A DNA stretch of 64,000 nt from Flavobacterium sp. HBTb2-11-1 (GCF_009826975.1 NZ_WUMO01000004.1:62001-126000); one strand, 5' to 3'. Numbered from the stretch's first letter, positions 27,271 through 35,515 are shown. The notes: a model not told the origin generated them from the letters alone. Translations and numbers: made by a program.

Positions 27271-28041
27271 ATGGAATTAAAACTAAACAAACCAATTTGC
27301 TTTTTTGATCTCGAAACAACGGGAATTGATATCGGTAAAGATAGAATCGTAGAAATTTCAATATTCAAAGTTTTTCCTAACGGAAACAAAGAAAGTAAAA
27401 CCTGGCTGGTTAATCCAACAATTCCAATTCCTCCACAAACAACTGCAGTTCACGGCATCACAGACGAAAAAGTAGCTAACGAGCCTACTTTTGCAGAGCT
27501 TGCACCACACATTCACAATATGATTAAAGACAGTGATTTGGGTGGATTTAATTCAGATCGTTTTGATATTCCGCTTCTAGCAGAAGAATTGCTTAGAGCA
27601 GGAGTCGATTTTGATATGAAAAATAAAGTTTCTGTAGATGTTCAGACTATTTTTCACAAAATGGAAGAGCGTACATTAAGTGCTGCATTTAAGTTTTATT
27701 GCGGAAAAAGTCTAGACAATGCCCATTCGGCAGAAGCCGATACAATGGCGACATACGAAATCTTGAAAGCGCAGTTAGACCGTTATCCAGAATTAGAAAA
27801 CGACATTAAGTCTTTGTCTGAATTTACAACGCGCAAGAAAATTGCCGATTTTGCAGGAATGATTGCTTTTGATAAAGATGACGAAGAAATTTTTACTTTT
27901 GGAAAACACAAAGGGGCAAAGGTGGAGAAAGTTTTAGAAGCAGAGCCAGGATATTTCAGCTGGATTCAAAATGCTGATTTTCCGCTGTACACCAAAAAAG
28001 TTTTGACAGGAATTAAATTAAGAAAATTAAATACAAAATAA
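27271..28041 (+). CDS. DEDDh 3'-5' exonuclease (DNA polymerase III epsilon-like)
   Basis: The 256-aa protein has the DEDDh ExoI motif CFFDLETTGIDIG, ExoII-like GGFNSDRFDIPLLAEEL, and ExoIII HSAEADTMATYEIL, so all acidic residues and the histidine are present. After about residue 170 it carries a second part with FTFGKHKGAKVEKVLEAEPGYFSWI, resembling the C-terminal extension of Exo X-type nucleases. A -7 box TACATTTG is at 27243-27250, 21 bases before the start. It may act in DNA repair or proofreading. It is too short to be a polymerase. Confidence 0.9.
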   Translation: MELKLNKPICFFDLETTGIDIGKDRIVEISIFKVFPNGNKESKTWLVNPTIPIPPQTTAVHGITDEKVANEPTFAELAPHIHNMIKDSDLGGFNSDRFDIPLLAEELLRAGVDFDMKNKVSVDVQTIFHKMEERTLSAAFKFYCGKSLDNAHSAEADTMATYEILKAQLDRYPELENDIKSLSEFTTRKKIADFAGMIAFDKDDEEIFTFGKHKGAKVEKVLEAEPGYFSWIQNADFPLYTKKVLTGIKLRKLNTK

Positions 28042-28044
28042 GTT

Positions 28045-28131
28045 ATCAGTCGCAGTCTCAGTTTTCAGTTTTTGACTGAGATTATTTCTGTATTTAGGTA
28101 ACTGCGACTGAAAACTGTGACTGAAAACTAA
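28045..28131. repeat. CAGTC-family composite inverted repeat after the exonuclease gene
   Basis: ATCAGTCGCAGTCTCAGTTT (from 28045) faces the inverted words AACTGCGACTGAAAACTGTG (28100-28119) and GACTGAAAACTAAAAAG up to the next start at 28136. It closely matches the sets at 7864-8011 and 23071-23153. Confidence 0.75.
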
Positions 28132-28135
28132 AAAG

Positions 28136-28747
28136 ATGAAAATTATCTGTGTCGGCAGGAATTATGCCAATCATATAGAAGAATTAAAAAACGAACGCCC
28201 GAGTGAGCCTGTTGTTTTTATGAAGCCAGATTCTGCGGTTTTATTGAAACAGCATCCCTTTGTTATTCCCGAATTTTCAGAAGATGTTCATCATGAAGTG
28301 GAAATAATAGTGAAGATTAATAAAGTCGGAAAATATATTGAGCCAAAGTTTGCTCATAAATATTATGATGAAATAAGTGTCGGGATCGATTTTACGGCTC
28401 GAGATTTACAAAGCAAATTAAAAGAAAAAGGACTTCCGTGGGAAAAAGCCAAGGCATTTGATGGCTCAGCGGTTATTGGAGATTTTTTGCCAAAAACTGA
28501 CTTTGTTTCTATGGAAAATCTTAATTTTGAATTAAGAAGCAATTCAGAAACAGTTCAAAAAGGAAACTCAAGTATGATGCTTTGGAAGATTGATGAATTA
28601 ATCTCTCATATATCTCAGTTTTTTACGTTAAAAATTGGTGATATTATTTTTACGGGAACGCCTGCAGGTGTTGCAGCTGTAAAACCAAATGATGTTTTAG
28701 AAGGCTTTTTAGAAGATAAAAAATTATTCAGAATACAAGTAAAATAA
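28136..28747 (+). CDS. Fumarylacetoacetate hydrolase family protein (FAHD1/acylpyruvase-like)
   Basis: This 203-aa protein is the compact form of the FAH fold: RNYANHIEELKNE, VFMKPDSAVL, HHEVEIIVKI, GIDFTARDLQ and IIFTGTPAGV, with the metal-binding Glu/Asp residues in place. Such enzymes cleave acylpyruvates or decarboxylate oxaloacetate. Its last base is the first base of the next ATG (TAATG), so it is translationally coupled to an HPt protein, an unexpected partner. It begins just after a repeat arm. Confidence 0.88.
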   Translation: MKIICVGRNYANHIEELKNERPSEPVVFMKPDSAVLLKQHPFVIPEFSEDVHHEVEIIVKINKVGKYIEPKFAHKYYDEISVGIDFTARDLQSKLKEKGLPWEKAKAFDGSAVIGDFLPKTDFVSMENLNFELRSNSETVQKGNSSMMLWKIDELISHISQFFTLKIGDIIFTGTPAGVAAVKPNDVLEGFLEDKKLFRIQVK

Positions 28748-29091
28748 TGGCTTTAAAGTACAACCTTTCGAAAGTATATGCGCTTTCAGATAACGATCCT
28801 GAATTTGTAAATCAGATTTTAACTTTATTTGTTACAGAAGTTCCGGAAGATTTAAAACAAATTAAAGAAGGAATTAAAAAGAAGGATCACAAATATGCCT
28901 ATTCGTATGCGCACAAAATAAAGCCAACATTAGATTTAATGGGTTTAAATGTGGCTTTTGAAGAAATCTTGCAGGTAGAAGCATGGACAAAAGCCGAAGG
29001 CAAGAAAAAAGATATTATCGAAACTTTTAAAAGTATTAAAGTACAGGTAAAAGAAGCGATTAAAGAAATTAAAAAAGATTTTGATCTTTAA
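28747..29091 (+). CDS. HPt-domain phosphotransfer protein
   Basis: The 114-aa product contains one helical HPt domain with the phosphorylatable histidine at H56 in SYAHKIKPTLDLMGL. It lacks kinase or receiver domains and should shuttle phosphate between a hybrid sensor kinase and a response regulator. The ATG at 28747 overlaps the FAH gene's stop by one base. No hybrid kinase is in the window. A terminator hairpin at 29099-29141 follows. Confidence 0.85.
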   Translation: MALKYNLSKVYALSDNDPEFVNQILTLFVTEVPEDLKQIKEGIKKKDHKYAYSYAHKIKPTLDLMGLNVAFEEILQVEAWTKAEGKKKDIIETFKSIKVQVKEAIKEIKKDFDL

Positions 29092-29098
29092 TATAAAA

Positions 29099-29141
29099 TT
29101 TGACTTATTCCTGATTTCTTTAAATTAAGGAATAAGTCAAA
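29099..29141 (+). terminator. Intrinsic terminator after the HPt gene
   Basis: Fourteen-base arms TTTGACTTATTCCT (29099-29112) and AGGAATAAGTCAAA (29128-29141) pair perfectly around a 15-base loop, then ATCATTTTTTT. Confidence 0.8.
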
Positions 29142-29275
29142 ATCATTTTTTTAAATTTTGTAAGCGGCTTATAATCTGTAAAAGCTGTTAATACCTTCCT
29201 CCAAGACAAAGTTTAAATTTTCTACTTATAAATTATAGTCTTGCTTAATGTAAGAATCAAAAATATTTCACTGAT

Positions 29276-30529
29276 ATGAAAGCAGCAATTATTACTATTG
29301 GAGATGAAATCTTAATTGGCCAAATCGTAGATACAAATTCGGCTTTTATTGCTAAATCACTTGATAGAATTGGAGTTGAGGTGGCAGAAATGCTGTCGAT
29401 AAGCGATAATAAAAAACATATTTTAGACACTTTTGCGCAATTGCAAAACAGTGTAGATGTTTTGATTATTACAGGCGGATTAGGTCCGACAAAAGACGAC
29501 GTTACCAAGGAAACATTCTGTGAGTATTTTAATGACGAGTTGGTTGTGGATCAAAAAGTTTTGGCTCACGTTACGGAGCTGATAGAAGGTTTCTACAAAA
29601 GGCCGATTTCTCAAATGAACAAAGATCAGGCTCTGGTTCCGTCAACTTGTACGGTATTGCATAATAAAGTCGGTACGGCGCCAGGAATGTGGATGAAAAA
29701 AGAAAATACGGTTTTTATTTCGCTTCCAGGAGTTCCTTATGAAATGAAATATTTGGTTGAAGAGGAAATAATTCCAAAAATCGTTCGTGAATACAAACGT
29801 CCTTATATTATTCATAAAACCATTTTAACGTATGGTCAAGGTGAGAGTTTAGTGGCAGAACGTATTGAGCAATGGGAAAACAATCTTCCAGAGTTTATAA
29901 AACTGGCTTATTTGCCAAATCCAGGAAGAGTTCGTCTGCGTTTAACGGCAAGAGGAACCAATAAAGAAGAATTAGAAGAAGCAATAGAATCTAATGTTCA
30001 GTCTTTAGATGCTATAATTCACGATATAATTGTAGGTTATGAAGAGAACGAAACAATTGAAACCGTAATAGGCAAATTGCTTTCTAAACAAAATAAAACC
30101 ATCTCAACAGCAGAAAGTTGTACAGGAGGAAGAATTGCTTCGCTGTTGTCATCTGTTCCAGGTTCGTCAAGCTATTTTAAAGGAAGCGTTGTGTCTTATG
30201 CAACAGAAGCTAAAGTAAATGTTTTAGGAATTTCGCAAGATTTAATAAACCAATTTTCAGTGGTTAGTGCTGAGGTTGCATCTGCTATGGCTTTGAGTGT
30301 TAAAGCATTGCTGAAAACCGACTATGCGCTGGCAACGACGGGCAATGCAGGGCCTTCAAAAGGTGATTCTGATGCCGAAATTGGCACTGTTTTTATCGCT
30401 TTAGCAACGCCAGACGGAGTAATTGTAGAGGAATTTAACTTTGGACAACCTCGTGAAAAAGTGATAGATAAGGCATCTGTTAAGAGTTTGGAAATACTGC
30501 AGAAAGAAATTTTAAAAATTGTGCAATAA
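29276..30529 (+). CDS. cinA: CinA family: nicotinamide-nucleotide amidohydrolase / competence-damage protein
   Basis: This 417-aa protein has an N-terminal MoCF_biosynth-type domain ([27 protein letters not shown]) and a C-terminal CinA domain with [20 protein letters not shown], the NMN deamidase site. It is full-length, whereas E. coli has the second domain as a stand-alone protein. It is expected to recycle nicotinamide mononucleotide and possibly cleave ADP-ribose. It precedes the L28 gene with its own gap. There is no recA nearby. Confidence 0.95.
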   Translation: MKAAIITIGDEILIGQIVDTNSAFIAKSLDRIGVEVAEMLSISDNKKHILDTFAQLQNSVDVLIITGGLGPTKDDVTKETFCEYFNDELVVDQKVLAHVTELIEGFYKRPISQMNKDQALVPSTCTVLHNKVGTAPGMWMKKENTVFISLPGVPYEMKYLVEEEIIPKIVREYKRPYIIHKTILTYGQGESLVAERIEQWENNLPEFIKLAYLPNPGRVRLRLTARGTNKEELEEAIESNVQSLDAIIHDIIVGYEENETIETVIGKLLSKQNKTISTAESCTGGRIASLLSSVPGSSSYFKGSVVSYATEAKVNVLGISQDLINQFSVVSAEVASAMALSVKALLKTDYALATTGNAGPSKGDSDAEIGTVFIALATPDGVIVEEFNFGQPREKVIDKASVKSLEILQKEILKIVQ

Positions 30530-30532
30530 TTT

Positions 30533-30564
30533 TTTGCTACAATGGTTTATTTTTCTTTTCTTTG
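30533..30564 (+). promoter_or_regulatory. Promoter of the rpmB-rpmG-DUF4295 unit
   Basis: TTTG (30533-30536), then 20 bases, then TTTCTTTG (30557-30564): close to the TTTG-N17 to 23-TAnnTTTG promoter of Bacteroidota, with T in place of A at the second -7 position. It lies 37 bases before the rpmB start. Confidence 0.6.
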
Positions 30565-30600
30565 CACCCTGATTTTGAATAACGATAAAAGATAAGTATA

Positions 30601-30837
30601 ATGTCAAGAGTTTGTGACCTTACAGGTAAAAGAGCGATGGTAGGAAATAACGTTTCTCACGCTATGAACAAAACTAAGAGAAAGTTTTCTGTAAACTTAG
30701 TTAAAAAGCGTTTTTATCTTCCAGAAGAAGATAGATGGATTACTCTTAGAGTAGCAGCATCTACGATAAAAACAATTAATAAAAATGGAATCACTGCAGT
30801 TTTGAAAAAAGCGCAGTCAGAAGGATTTATCAAATAA
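30601..30837 (+). CDS. rpmB: 50S ribosomal protein L28
   Basis: The 78-aa protein is L28: [50 protein letters not shown] and a C-terminal GITAVLKKA. Its length is normal. It opens the operon with L33 and a small DUF4295 protein and has a good promoter upstream. Confidence 0.96.
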   Translation: MSRVCDLTGKRAMVGNNVSHAMNKTKRKFSVNLVKKRFYLPEEDRWITLRVAASTIKTINKNGITAVLKKAQSEGFIK

Positions 30838-30864
30838 TCTTTTCCTAAATAAATATATAGCAAG

Positions 30865-31047
30865 ATGGCAAAGAAAGGTAATAGAATCCAAGTAATTTTA
30901 GAATGTACTGAGCACAAAACTTCTGGTGTTCCAGGAACTTCTAGATATATTACAACTAAGAACAAAAAAAATACTCCAGATAGATTAGAGATTAAAAAAT
31001 TTAATCCAATCTTAAAAAGAGTAACTGTTCACAAAGAAATTAAGTAA
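30865..31047 (+). CDS. rpmG: 50S ribosomal protein L33
   Basis: The 60-aa protein is L33 ([40 protein letters not shown]). It has only one cysteine, so it is the zinc-free form. The gap to rpmB is 27 bases and to the DUF4295 gene 73 bases. Confidence 0.95.
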
Positions 31048-31120
31048 TAATTAGAGATTTTGATAAAATCTCAAATGGTTTTTCATTTGAAGATTTATTG
31101 AATTCCAAAACATTTGAATC

Positions 31121-31273
31121 ATGGCAAAGAAAACCGTAGCATCGTTACAAACATCTTCTAAGAGATTATCAAAAGCCATCAAAATGGTAAAATCTCCTAA
31201 AACTGGTGCATATACATTCGTAGAATCTATTATGGCTCCTGAAGAAGTTGATGAATTCTTGAAAAAGAAATAA
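31121..31273 (+). CDS. DUF4295 small basic protein, probable ribosomal subunit component
   Basis: I read this 50-aa frame directly: it starts MAKKTVASLQTSSKRLSKAI and ends EEVDEFLKKK. It is basic at the N-terminus and follows L28 and L33 ahead of ftsY, the conserved place of DUF4295 in Bacteroidota. I recall that cryo-EM work on the Flavobacterium johnsoniae ribosome described an extra large-subunit protein (bL38) of this sort. I have not verified that this gene is it. A terminator at 31293-31322 follows. Confidence 0.85.
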   Translation: MAKKTVASLQTSSKRLSKAIKMVKSPKTGAYTFVESIMAPEEVDEFLKKK

Positions 31274-31292
31274 TTACAATTACATTATATAG

Positions 31293-31322
31293 AAAAGCTA
31301 CTTTCATTCGGAAGTAGCTTTT
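31293..31322 (+). terminator. Terminator of the rpmB operon
   Basis: AAAAGCTACTT (31293-31303) and AAGTAGCTTTT (31312-31322) form an 11-bp stem with an 8-base loop and a T run, 20 bases after the DUF4295 stop. Confidence 0.8.
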
Positions 31323-31459
31323 TTATTACCTATATTTGTCTAAAAATTTAAAGAATCGTAACAATTGGCCTTTTTTTGAGAAACAATTGCGCTTTCTTTA
31401 AAGATTTGGATTTCTTGTCTAGAAATCGAGAAATCTAATAATCTAATAAACTACAAAAA

Positions 31460-32413
31460 ATGAGTTTTTTTAAAAAATTATTCTCTAGCGAAAAAAAAGA
31501 AACTTTAGACAAAGGTCTTGAAAAAACAAAAACTACTTTTTTCTCAAAGTTAAGCAAAGCCGTTGCAGGAAAATCTAAAGTTGACGATGATGTTTTAGAT
31601 GATCTTGAAGAAGTTCTTGTAGGTTCTGATGTTGGAGTAAACACGACATTGAAAATCATTCAAAGAATTGAAAAACGTGTTGCAGAAGATAAATATCTAG
31701 GAACAGACGAATTAAATCAGATTCTTCGTGATGAAATTGGCGCTTTGTTATCTGAGACTAATACAGGTGAAGCAACAGAATTTGAAGTTCCGAAAGATAA
31801 AAAGCCCTACGTTTTAATGGTTGTGGGAGTAAATGGAGTCGGAAAAACAACTACGATTGGTAAATTGGCTTATCAATTTAAAAAAGCGGGCCATAAAGTG
31901 GTTTTAGGAGCTGCCGATACATTCCGTGCAGCGGCGATCGATCAGTTGCAAGTTTGGGCTGATCGTGTAAATGTGCCTATTGTAAGACAGCAGATGGGGA
32001 GCGATCCTGCTTCTGTAGCATTTGATACTTTGCAGTCGGCAGTTGCTCAAAATGCTGATGTTGTAATTATTGATACCGCTGGCCGTCTTCATAATAAAAT
32101 CAACTTGATGAATGAGCTTACAAAAGTAAAACGTGTAATGCAGAAAGTTGTAGCCGATGCTCCTCACGATGTACTTTTAGTTTTAGATGGTTCTACTGGT
32201 CAAAATGCTTTTGAACAAGCAAAACAATTTACAGCAGCAACAGAAGTTACTTCACTTGCTGTAACTAAATTGGACGGAACTGCAAAAGGAGGAGTTGTTA
32301 TTGGTATTTCTGATCAATTTCAAATTCCGGTGAAATACATTGGTGTCGGCGAAGGAATTGAAGATTTACAAGTTTTTAATAAATATGAATTCGTTGACAG
32401 TTTTTTTAAATAA
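31460..32413 (+). CDS. ftsY: Signal recognition particle receptor FtsY
   Basis: This 317-aa SRP GTPase has GVNGVGKTTTIGKLAY (P-loop), GAADTFRAAAIDQL, VIIDTAGRLHNK, VTKLDGTAKGG and the C-terminal GVGEGIEDLQVFNKYEFVDSFF. The N-terminal charged A-like domain is short, as is usual in Bacteroidota. It docks ribosome-SRP complexes to the membrane. It stands after its own gap, so it is probably transcribed apart from the L28 unit. Confidence 0.97.
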   Translation: MSFFKKLFSSEKKETLDKGLEKTKTTFFSKLSKAVAGKSKVDDDVLDDLEEVLVGSDVGVNTTLKIIQRIEKRVAEDKYLGTDELNQILRDEIGALLSETNTGEATEFEVPKDKKPYVLMVVGVNGVGKTTTIGKLAYQFKKAGHKVVLGAADTFRAAAIDQLQVWADRVNVPIVRQQMGSDPASVAFDTLQSAVAQNADVVIIDTAGRLHNKINLMNELTKVKRVMQKVVADAPHDVLLVLDGSTGQNAFEQAKQFTAATEVTSLAVTKLDGTAKGGVVIGISDQFQIPVKYIGVGEGIEDLQVFNKYEFVDSFFK

Positions 32414-32419
32414 TTTATA

Positions 32420-32584
32420 ATGAAAAATATATCGGCTTTAACGTTCTATTTTGCTAGTGTAATATCTTTTGTTCTGGCAAACGTTTTAAAGGATAAAAAT
32501 CTTTCAGTATACTATATTCTACTGGTTTTAGGAATTGTTTTATTCTTTTTGGGAGTGCTTAAAAGAATAAAAACTAACCGATAG
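32420..32584 (+). CDS. Small two-helix membrane protein (54 aa)
   Basis: An ATG 6 bases after the ftsY stop opens a 54-aa frame (MKNISALTFYFASVISFVLA ... LKRIKTNR) with two hydrophobic segments, about residues 5-21 and 32-48, and a positively charged end. No family is recognised. The short gap to ftsY and the following strong terminator suggest co-transcription with ftsY. It is small enough to be missed by gene callers. Confidence 0.65.
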   Translation: MKNISALTFYFASVISFVLANVLKDKNLSVYYILLVLGIVLFFLGVLKRIKTNR

Positions 32585-32605
32585 TTTTTTATCTAAAAAT
32601 ATTTG

Positions 32606-32648
32606 AGCTTTTAAATAAAAGTGTTCTAAGGACTTTTATTTAAAAGCT
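32606..32648. terminator. Bidirectional terminator between the ftsY unit and the serine hydrolase
   Basis: Seventeen-base perfect arms (32606-32622 and 32632-32648, core AAATAAAAGT/ACTTTTATTT) with a 9-base loop, followed by a T run. It sits between convergent genes, with the + strand tail the better U run. Confidence 0.85.
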
Positions 32649-32654
32649 ATTTTT

Positions 32655-33725
32655 TTATTGATATAGTGCATTAATTTTCTCCCACAACGTTTTGTCAAAA
32701 TCAGAAAGCGCAAGATTTACATTATCGGCGGCATCTCCCATTCTGATTACAACCATTTTCCTGCTTGGAATTACATAAATCTTTTGGTCGTTTTTGCCTA
32801 AAGCCATAAACATATCGCTTGGTCCAGTTGGGATTACACTTCCTTGAAAAGTTAACTGCGATTGCGGTAAATGATAACTTGATTTTCCGTTTAGCCACCA
32901 TAAATACCCATAACCTAAATTTATGTTTTGAGAAGTTGTGGTTGCTTCATTAAAGAAAGCTTCATTCAGAATTACATTGTTTTCCCATTTTCCTTTATTC
33001 AGCATTAATAATCCAAAACGTGCCATGCTTCTTGTTGTGCTTGTATAAACGCTATTTACGCCAAGTTGAACCCAAGTGCCGTTCATGCCGATTTTGTCTC
33101 TTAATTTGGTGTTGAAATAATTCTCCCAAGTTTGTCCACTTGCTTTTGCTACAACGTCCTGAAGTTTTACATATACATTATGATATGCCCATCTGGTTCC
33201 AGCATCGGCTTTATAAATTAAATCTTCTGGATTGACTTCGTCTGAGGTATCGTCAAGACCAGAAGTCATGGTTAAAAGATGTTTACAAGTTATCAAGTTT
33301 TCTTTTGCCAGAGTTTCGCTTGTCCAGCCAGTTCCAATATAATCCGACACTTTATTGTTGATGTTTACCAGCCCTTCTTGCTGAGCAATTCCTGTAACGG
33401 TTGAGGTTAATGTCTTTCCTGCACTTGCCCAATACCAATTTGATGTGGCTGTATGGTTATTGAAATAGTTTTCTAAAACAATTCGGCCATTTACAAGTAT
33501 GATGAAAGATTTAGAATGTTTGAGTTCTAGGTAATCTAAAAGTGGTTGTACAGCATTTTGATTCCATTTTAGATCAGCAATAGATTTTGTTTCCCAAGTT
33601 GTTCCTGTTAAGGGAGGAAAATACATTTTTTCTTCAGAAGTTGGAACGGGATCTGGTTCGGCTGAATCTTTACTGCATGCAGTTAACGACAAGAATGCCA
33701 GGATGGTGTAAATTATTCTGTTCAT
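32655..33725 (-). CDS. Beta-lactamase-family serine hydrolase lipoprotein
   Basis: This 356-aa protein has a lipoprotein signal (MNRIIYTILAFLSLTACSK, lipobox LTAC at 14-17) and the class C-like hydrolase domain: SAGK (serine nucleophile and Lys, SxxK) preceded by NWYWA, a YHNVY-type tyrosine triad and GYLWWLNG near the end. Such proteins are esterases or D-Ala-D-Ala carboxypeptidase-like enzymes, not proven beta-lactamases. I chose the ATG at 33723-33725 because the alternative start 14 codons upstream adds a polar leader before the signal. Confidence 0.88.
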   Translation of the reverse strand: MNRIIYTILAFLSLTACSKDSAEPDPVPTSEEKMYFPPLTGTTWETKSIADLKWNQNAVQPLLDYLELKHSKSFIILVNGRIVLENYFNNHTATSNWYWASAGKTLTSTVTGIAQQEGLVNINNKVSDYIGTGWTSETLAKENLITCKHLLTMTSGLDDTSDEVNPEDLIYKADAGTRWAYHNVYVKLQDVVAKASGQTWENYFNTKLRDKIGMNGTWVQLGVNSVYTSTTRSMARFGLLMLNKGKWENNVILNEAFFNEATTTSQNINLGYGYLWWLNGKSSYHLPQSQLTFQGSVIPTGPSDMFMALGKNDQKIYVIPSRKMVVIRMGDAADNVNLALSDFDKTLWEKINALYQ

Positions 33726-33843
33726 GTTTTTTTGTTTTTGGTTTGGGGTTTGACCAAAAATATGCAAAATAGTTTAATGTGTTTTTTGATTTTTTATTTC
33801 TTTTGATGATTATAAGACTATCTTTGTAGTCCAAGAAAAATTT

Positions 33844-33940
33844 CTTTTGAAAACGGGGGGGCTAGCCCTGATGGGAGCGGCATCCTTTTGTTTTTTTCTT
33901 TAAAAAACAAAAGATACAGCGGACAGCAGGATTAGCTCCT
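33844..33940 (+). ncRNA. Candidate structured RNA element (TTTTGAAAACG leader), first copy
   Basis: The stretch CTTTTGAAAACGGGGGGGCT (from 33844) leads into GCTAGCCCTG (33861-33870), which pairs with CAGGATTAGC (33927-33936) except for one mismatch. Inside, ATCCTTTTGTTTTTT pairs with AAAAAACAAAAGAT. Flanking the inner stem are GGAGCGGC and ACAGCGGACAGC. The shared leader and GATA-AG-GG-AGC words link it to 55234-55336. Known flavobacterial RNA families such as flavo-1 are possible, but I cannot test that. Its function and strand are inferred. Confidence 0.5.
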
Positions 33941-33992
33941 AAATCTTCGACTTCATTTAAAGAAAAAAGAATAAATTTTAATATTTTTATTT

Positions 33993-34433
33993 ATGAAAAA
34001 TGCTTTCATAGTTTTGTTTTGTTCGCTTTTGTTTGTGAGCTGTAAACAGGAAATACAACCTGCTGATATTGCTAAACTAAATGGCTATTGGGAAATTGAA
34101 AAAGTGGTTTTCGAGAAAGGTGAAGAGAAGGAGTATAAAATGAATGAAACTTTTGATTTTTTTCAAATCAAGAATAATAAAGGTCTTCGAACGAAAGTGA
34201 TGCCGCAATTTGATGGTACGTTTTTAACAACAGATACTTTTGAAAATGTTTCAGTTCGTTTTGCAGGAGATCAAGTTTTCTTGGATTATAAAACGAAATA
34301 CACCAAATGGAGCGAAGAAATTATTTCGCTTTCGGATGACAAATTCGTGGTTAAAAACCCTCAAAAAATAGAATATCATTATAAAAAAGCTGGACCAGTA
34401 AATCTTTTGAACGATGGCGAAAAGACTAAATAA
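33993..34433 (+). CDS. Lipocalin-like lipoprotein
   Basis: The 146-aa protein starts MKNAFIVLFCSLLFVSCKQE with lipobox FVSC (Cys17). The mature part opens LNGYWEIEKVVFEKGEEKEY and continues in alternating beta strands with a final YHYKKAGPVN, which fits a small lipocalin-like fold often called DUF4488 or similar. No enzyme motif is seen. Its stop codon lies inside the start of the DUF721 gene (20 bases shared, 34414-34433), so the pair is translationally linked. Confidence 0.8.
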   Translation: MKNAFIVLFCSLLFVSCKQEIQPADIAKLNGYWEIEKVVFEKGEEKEYKMNETFDFFQIKNNKGLRTKVMPQFDGTFLTTDTFENVSVRFAGDQVFLDYKTKYTKWSEEIISLSDDKFVVKNPQKIEYHYKKAGPVNLLNDGEKTK

Positions 34434-34710
34434 CGAAACAACTATTGGCGCTGTTTTACAGCAAATTATTCAGGTTAATAAATTGCAGCCTGGAATGGAT
34501 CAAATTGATGTTCGTGAGGCTTGGAGACAGCTTATGGGAAATGGCGTGAATACGTATACCCGAAATGTTGTTCTTAAAGGCAGTACACTGTATGTTGAGT
34601 TAGGTTCTTCTGTTTTGCGTGAAGAGTTAACTCACGGAAAATATAAAATCGTAAAAATGATCAATGAAGAATTGGGGCGTGAAGTGGTGAAAGATGTGGT
34701 TTTACGATAG
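34414..34710 (+). CDS. DUF721 (DciA-like) domain protein
   Basis: The 98-aa product matches DUF721: VREAWRQLMGNGVNTYTRNV, VLKGSTLYVELGSSVLREELTHGK. The family includes DciA, a helicase loader/operator in bacteria without DnaC. Whether this compact version acts so is unproven. It overlaps the upstream lipoprotein gene by 20 bases and is followed by a repeat and terminator before ndk. Confidence 0.85.
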   Translation: MAKRLNNETTIGAVLQQIIQVNKLQPGMDQIDVREAWRQLMGNGVNTYTRNVVLKGSTLYVELGSSVLREELTHGKYKIVKMINEELGREVVKDVVLR

Positions 34711-34869
34711 ACTAAATTAGACTTCTTAGATTTTAGACTGGCTTAGATTTCAGATTATTAAAAAAAAATATAGATGATAAAAAGAAACCCACTTCAATGA
34801 AGTGGGTTTCTTTTTTTATTTAATTCTAAGAAATCTAAGTTAGTCTAAAATTCTAACCATCTAAGAAGT
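34711..34869. repeat. Composite inverted repeat (TTAGA words) around a terminator next to ndk
   Basis: The left arm (34711-34757: TTAGACTTCTTAGATTTTAG, then ACTGGCTTAGATTTCAGATT) faces the inverted right arm (34823-34869: TCTAAGAAATCTAAGTTAG onward through CATCTAAGAAGTC). A strong terminator lies between. This is the same arrangement as the CAGTC repeat around the secA/trmH terminator. Confidence 0.75.
34779..34815. terminator. Bidirectional terminator between DUF721 and ndk
   Basis: Sixteen-base arms (34779-34794 and 34800-34815, core GAAACCCACTT/AAGTGGGTTTC) with a 5-base loop and flanking A/T tracts. Confidence 0.85.
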
Positions 34870-34873
34870 CAAA

Positions 34874-35293
34874 TTAAAACTGCTCTCTAACTGCGAAGTG
34901 GAATGCACTTTCGATAGCAGCGTTTTCGTTGCTGTCAGATCCGTGAACTGCATTTTCTCCGATTGAAGTAGCGTATGCTTTACGAATAGTTCCTTCAGCA
35001 GCTTCAGCAGGGTTTGTAGCACCAATTAAAGTTCTGAAATCTTCTACTGCGTTTTCTTTTTCTAAAATAGCAGCAACAATTGGTCCACGAGACATAAATT
35101 CAACTAATTCTCCGTAGAAAGGTCTTTCTGCGTGTACTGCGTAAAATGCTTTAGCATCAGCTACAGTTAATTGAGTTAATTTTAATGAAACGATTTTGAA
35201 ACCACCATTAGTAATCATTGCTAAGATATTCCCGATGTGTCCGTTTGCAACAGCATCTGGTTTAATCATTGTAAAAGTTCTATTTGTTGCCAT
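34874..35293 (-). CDS. ndk: Nucleoside-diphosphate kinase
   Basis: The 139-aa enzyme equilibrates NTP pools. It has [13 protein letters not shown] near the start and the active-site histidine in [12 protein letters not shown], plus [15 protein letters not shown]. Its length is standard. Upstream on the minus strand is TACTTTTG, a -7-like box, ahead of the ATG. It is single and ends at a repeat arm. Confidence 0.97.
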   Translation of the reverse strand: MATNRTFTMIKPDAVANGHIGNILAMITNGGFKIVSLKLTQLTVADAKAFYAVHAERPFYGELVEFMSRGPIVAAILEKENAVEDFRTLIGATNPAEAAEGTIRKAYATSIGENAVHGSDSNENAAIESAFHFAVREQF

Positions 35294-35515
35294 TTTGTAT
35301 TTTATTAAATTTTGTGCAAAAGTATACTTTTTTTATGAATTGATTTTAATAAATTCATAATTTAAACATACTAGAATGATGTTTTGCTTAGAAAAAGTTT
35401 TTTTTGAAATCATATAAGTGATGTAAGTTCATTTAAAAGCTTATTGAAAAATATTTGTTTGCAAATTATGCAGCACTACTAAAAATGATCTTATATCCAC
35501 TTATATGGTTAAAAA

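Noticed and set aside
33726..33767. Upstream ATG adding 14 residues before the serine hydrolase
   Set aside because: The lipoprotein signal begins at MNRIIYTIL. The extension is polar and would bury the signal.
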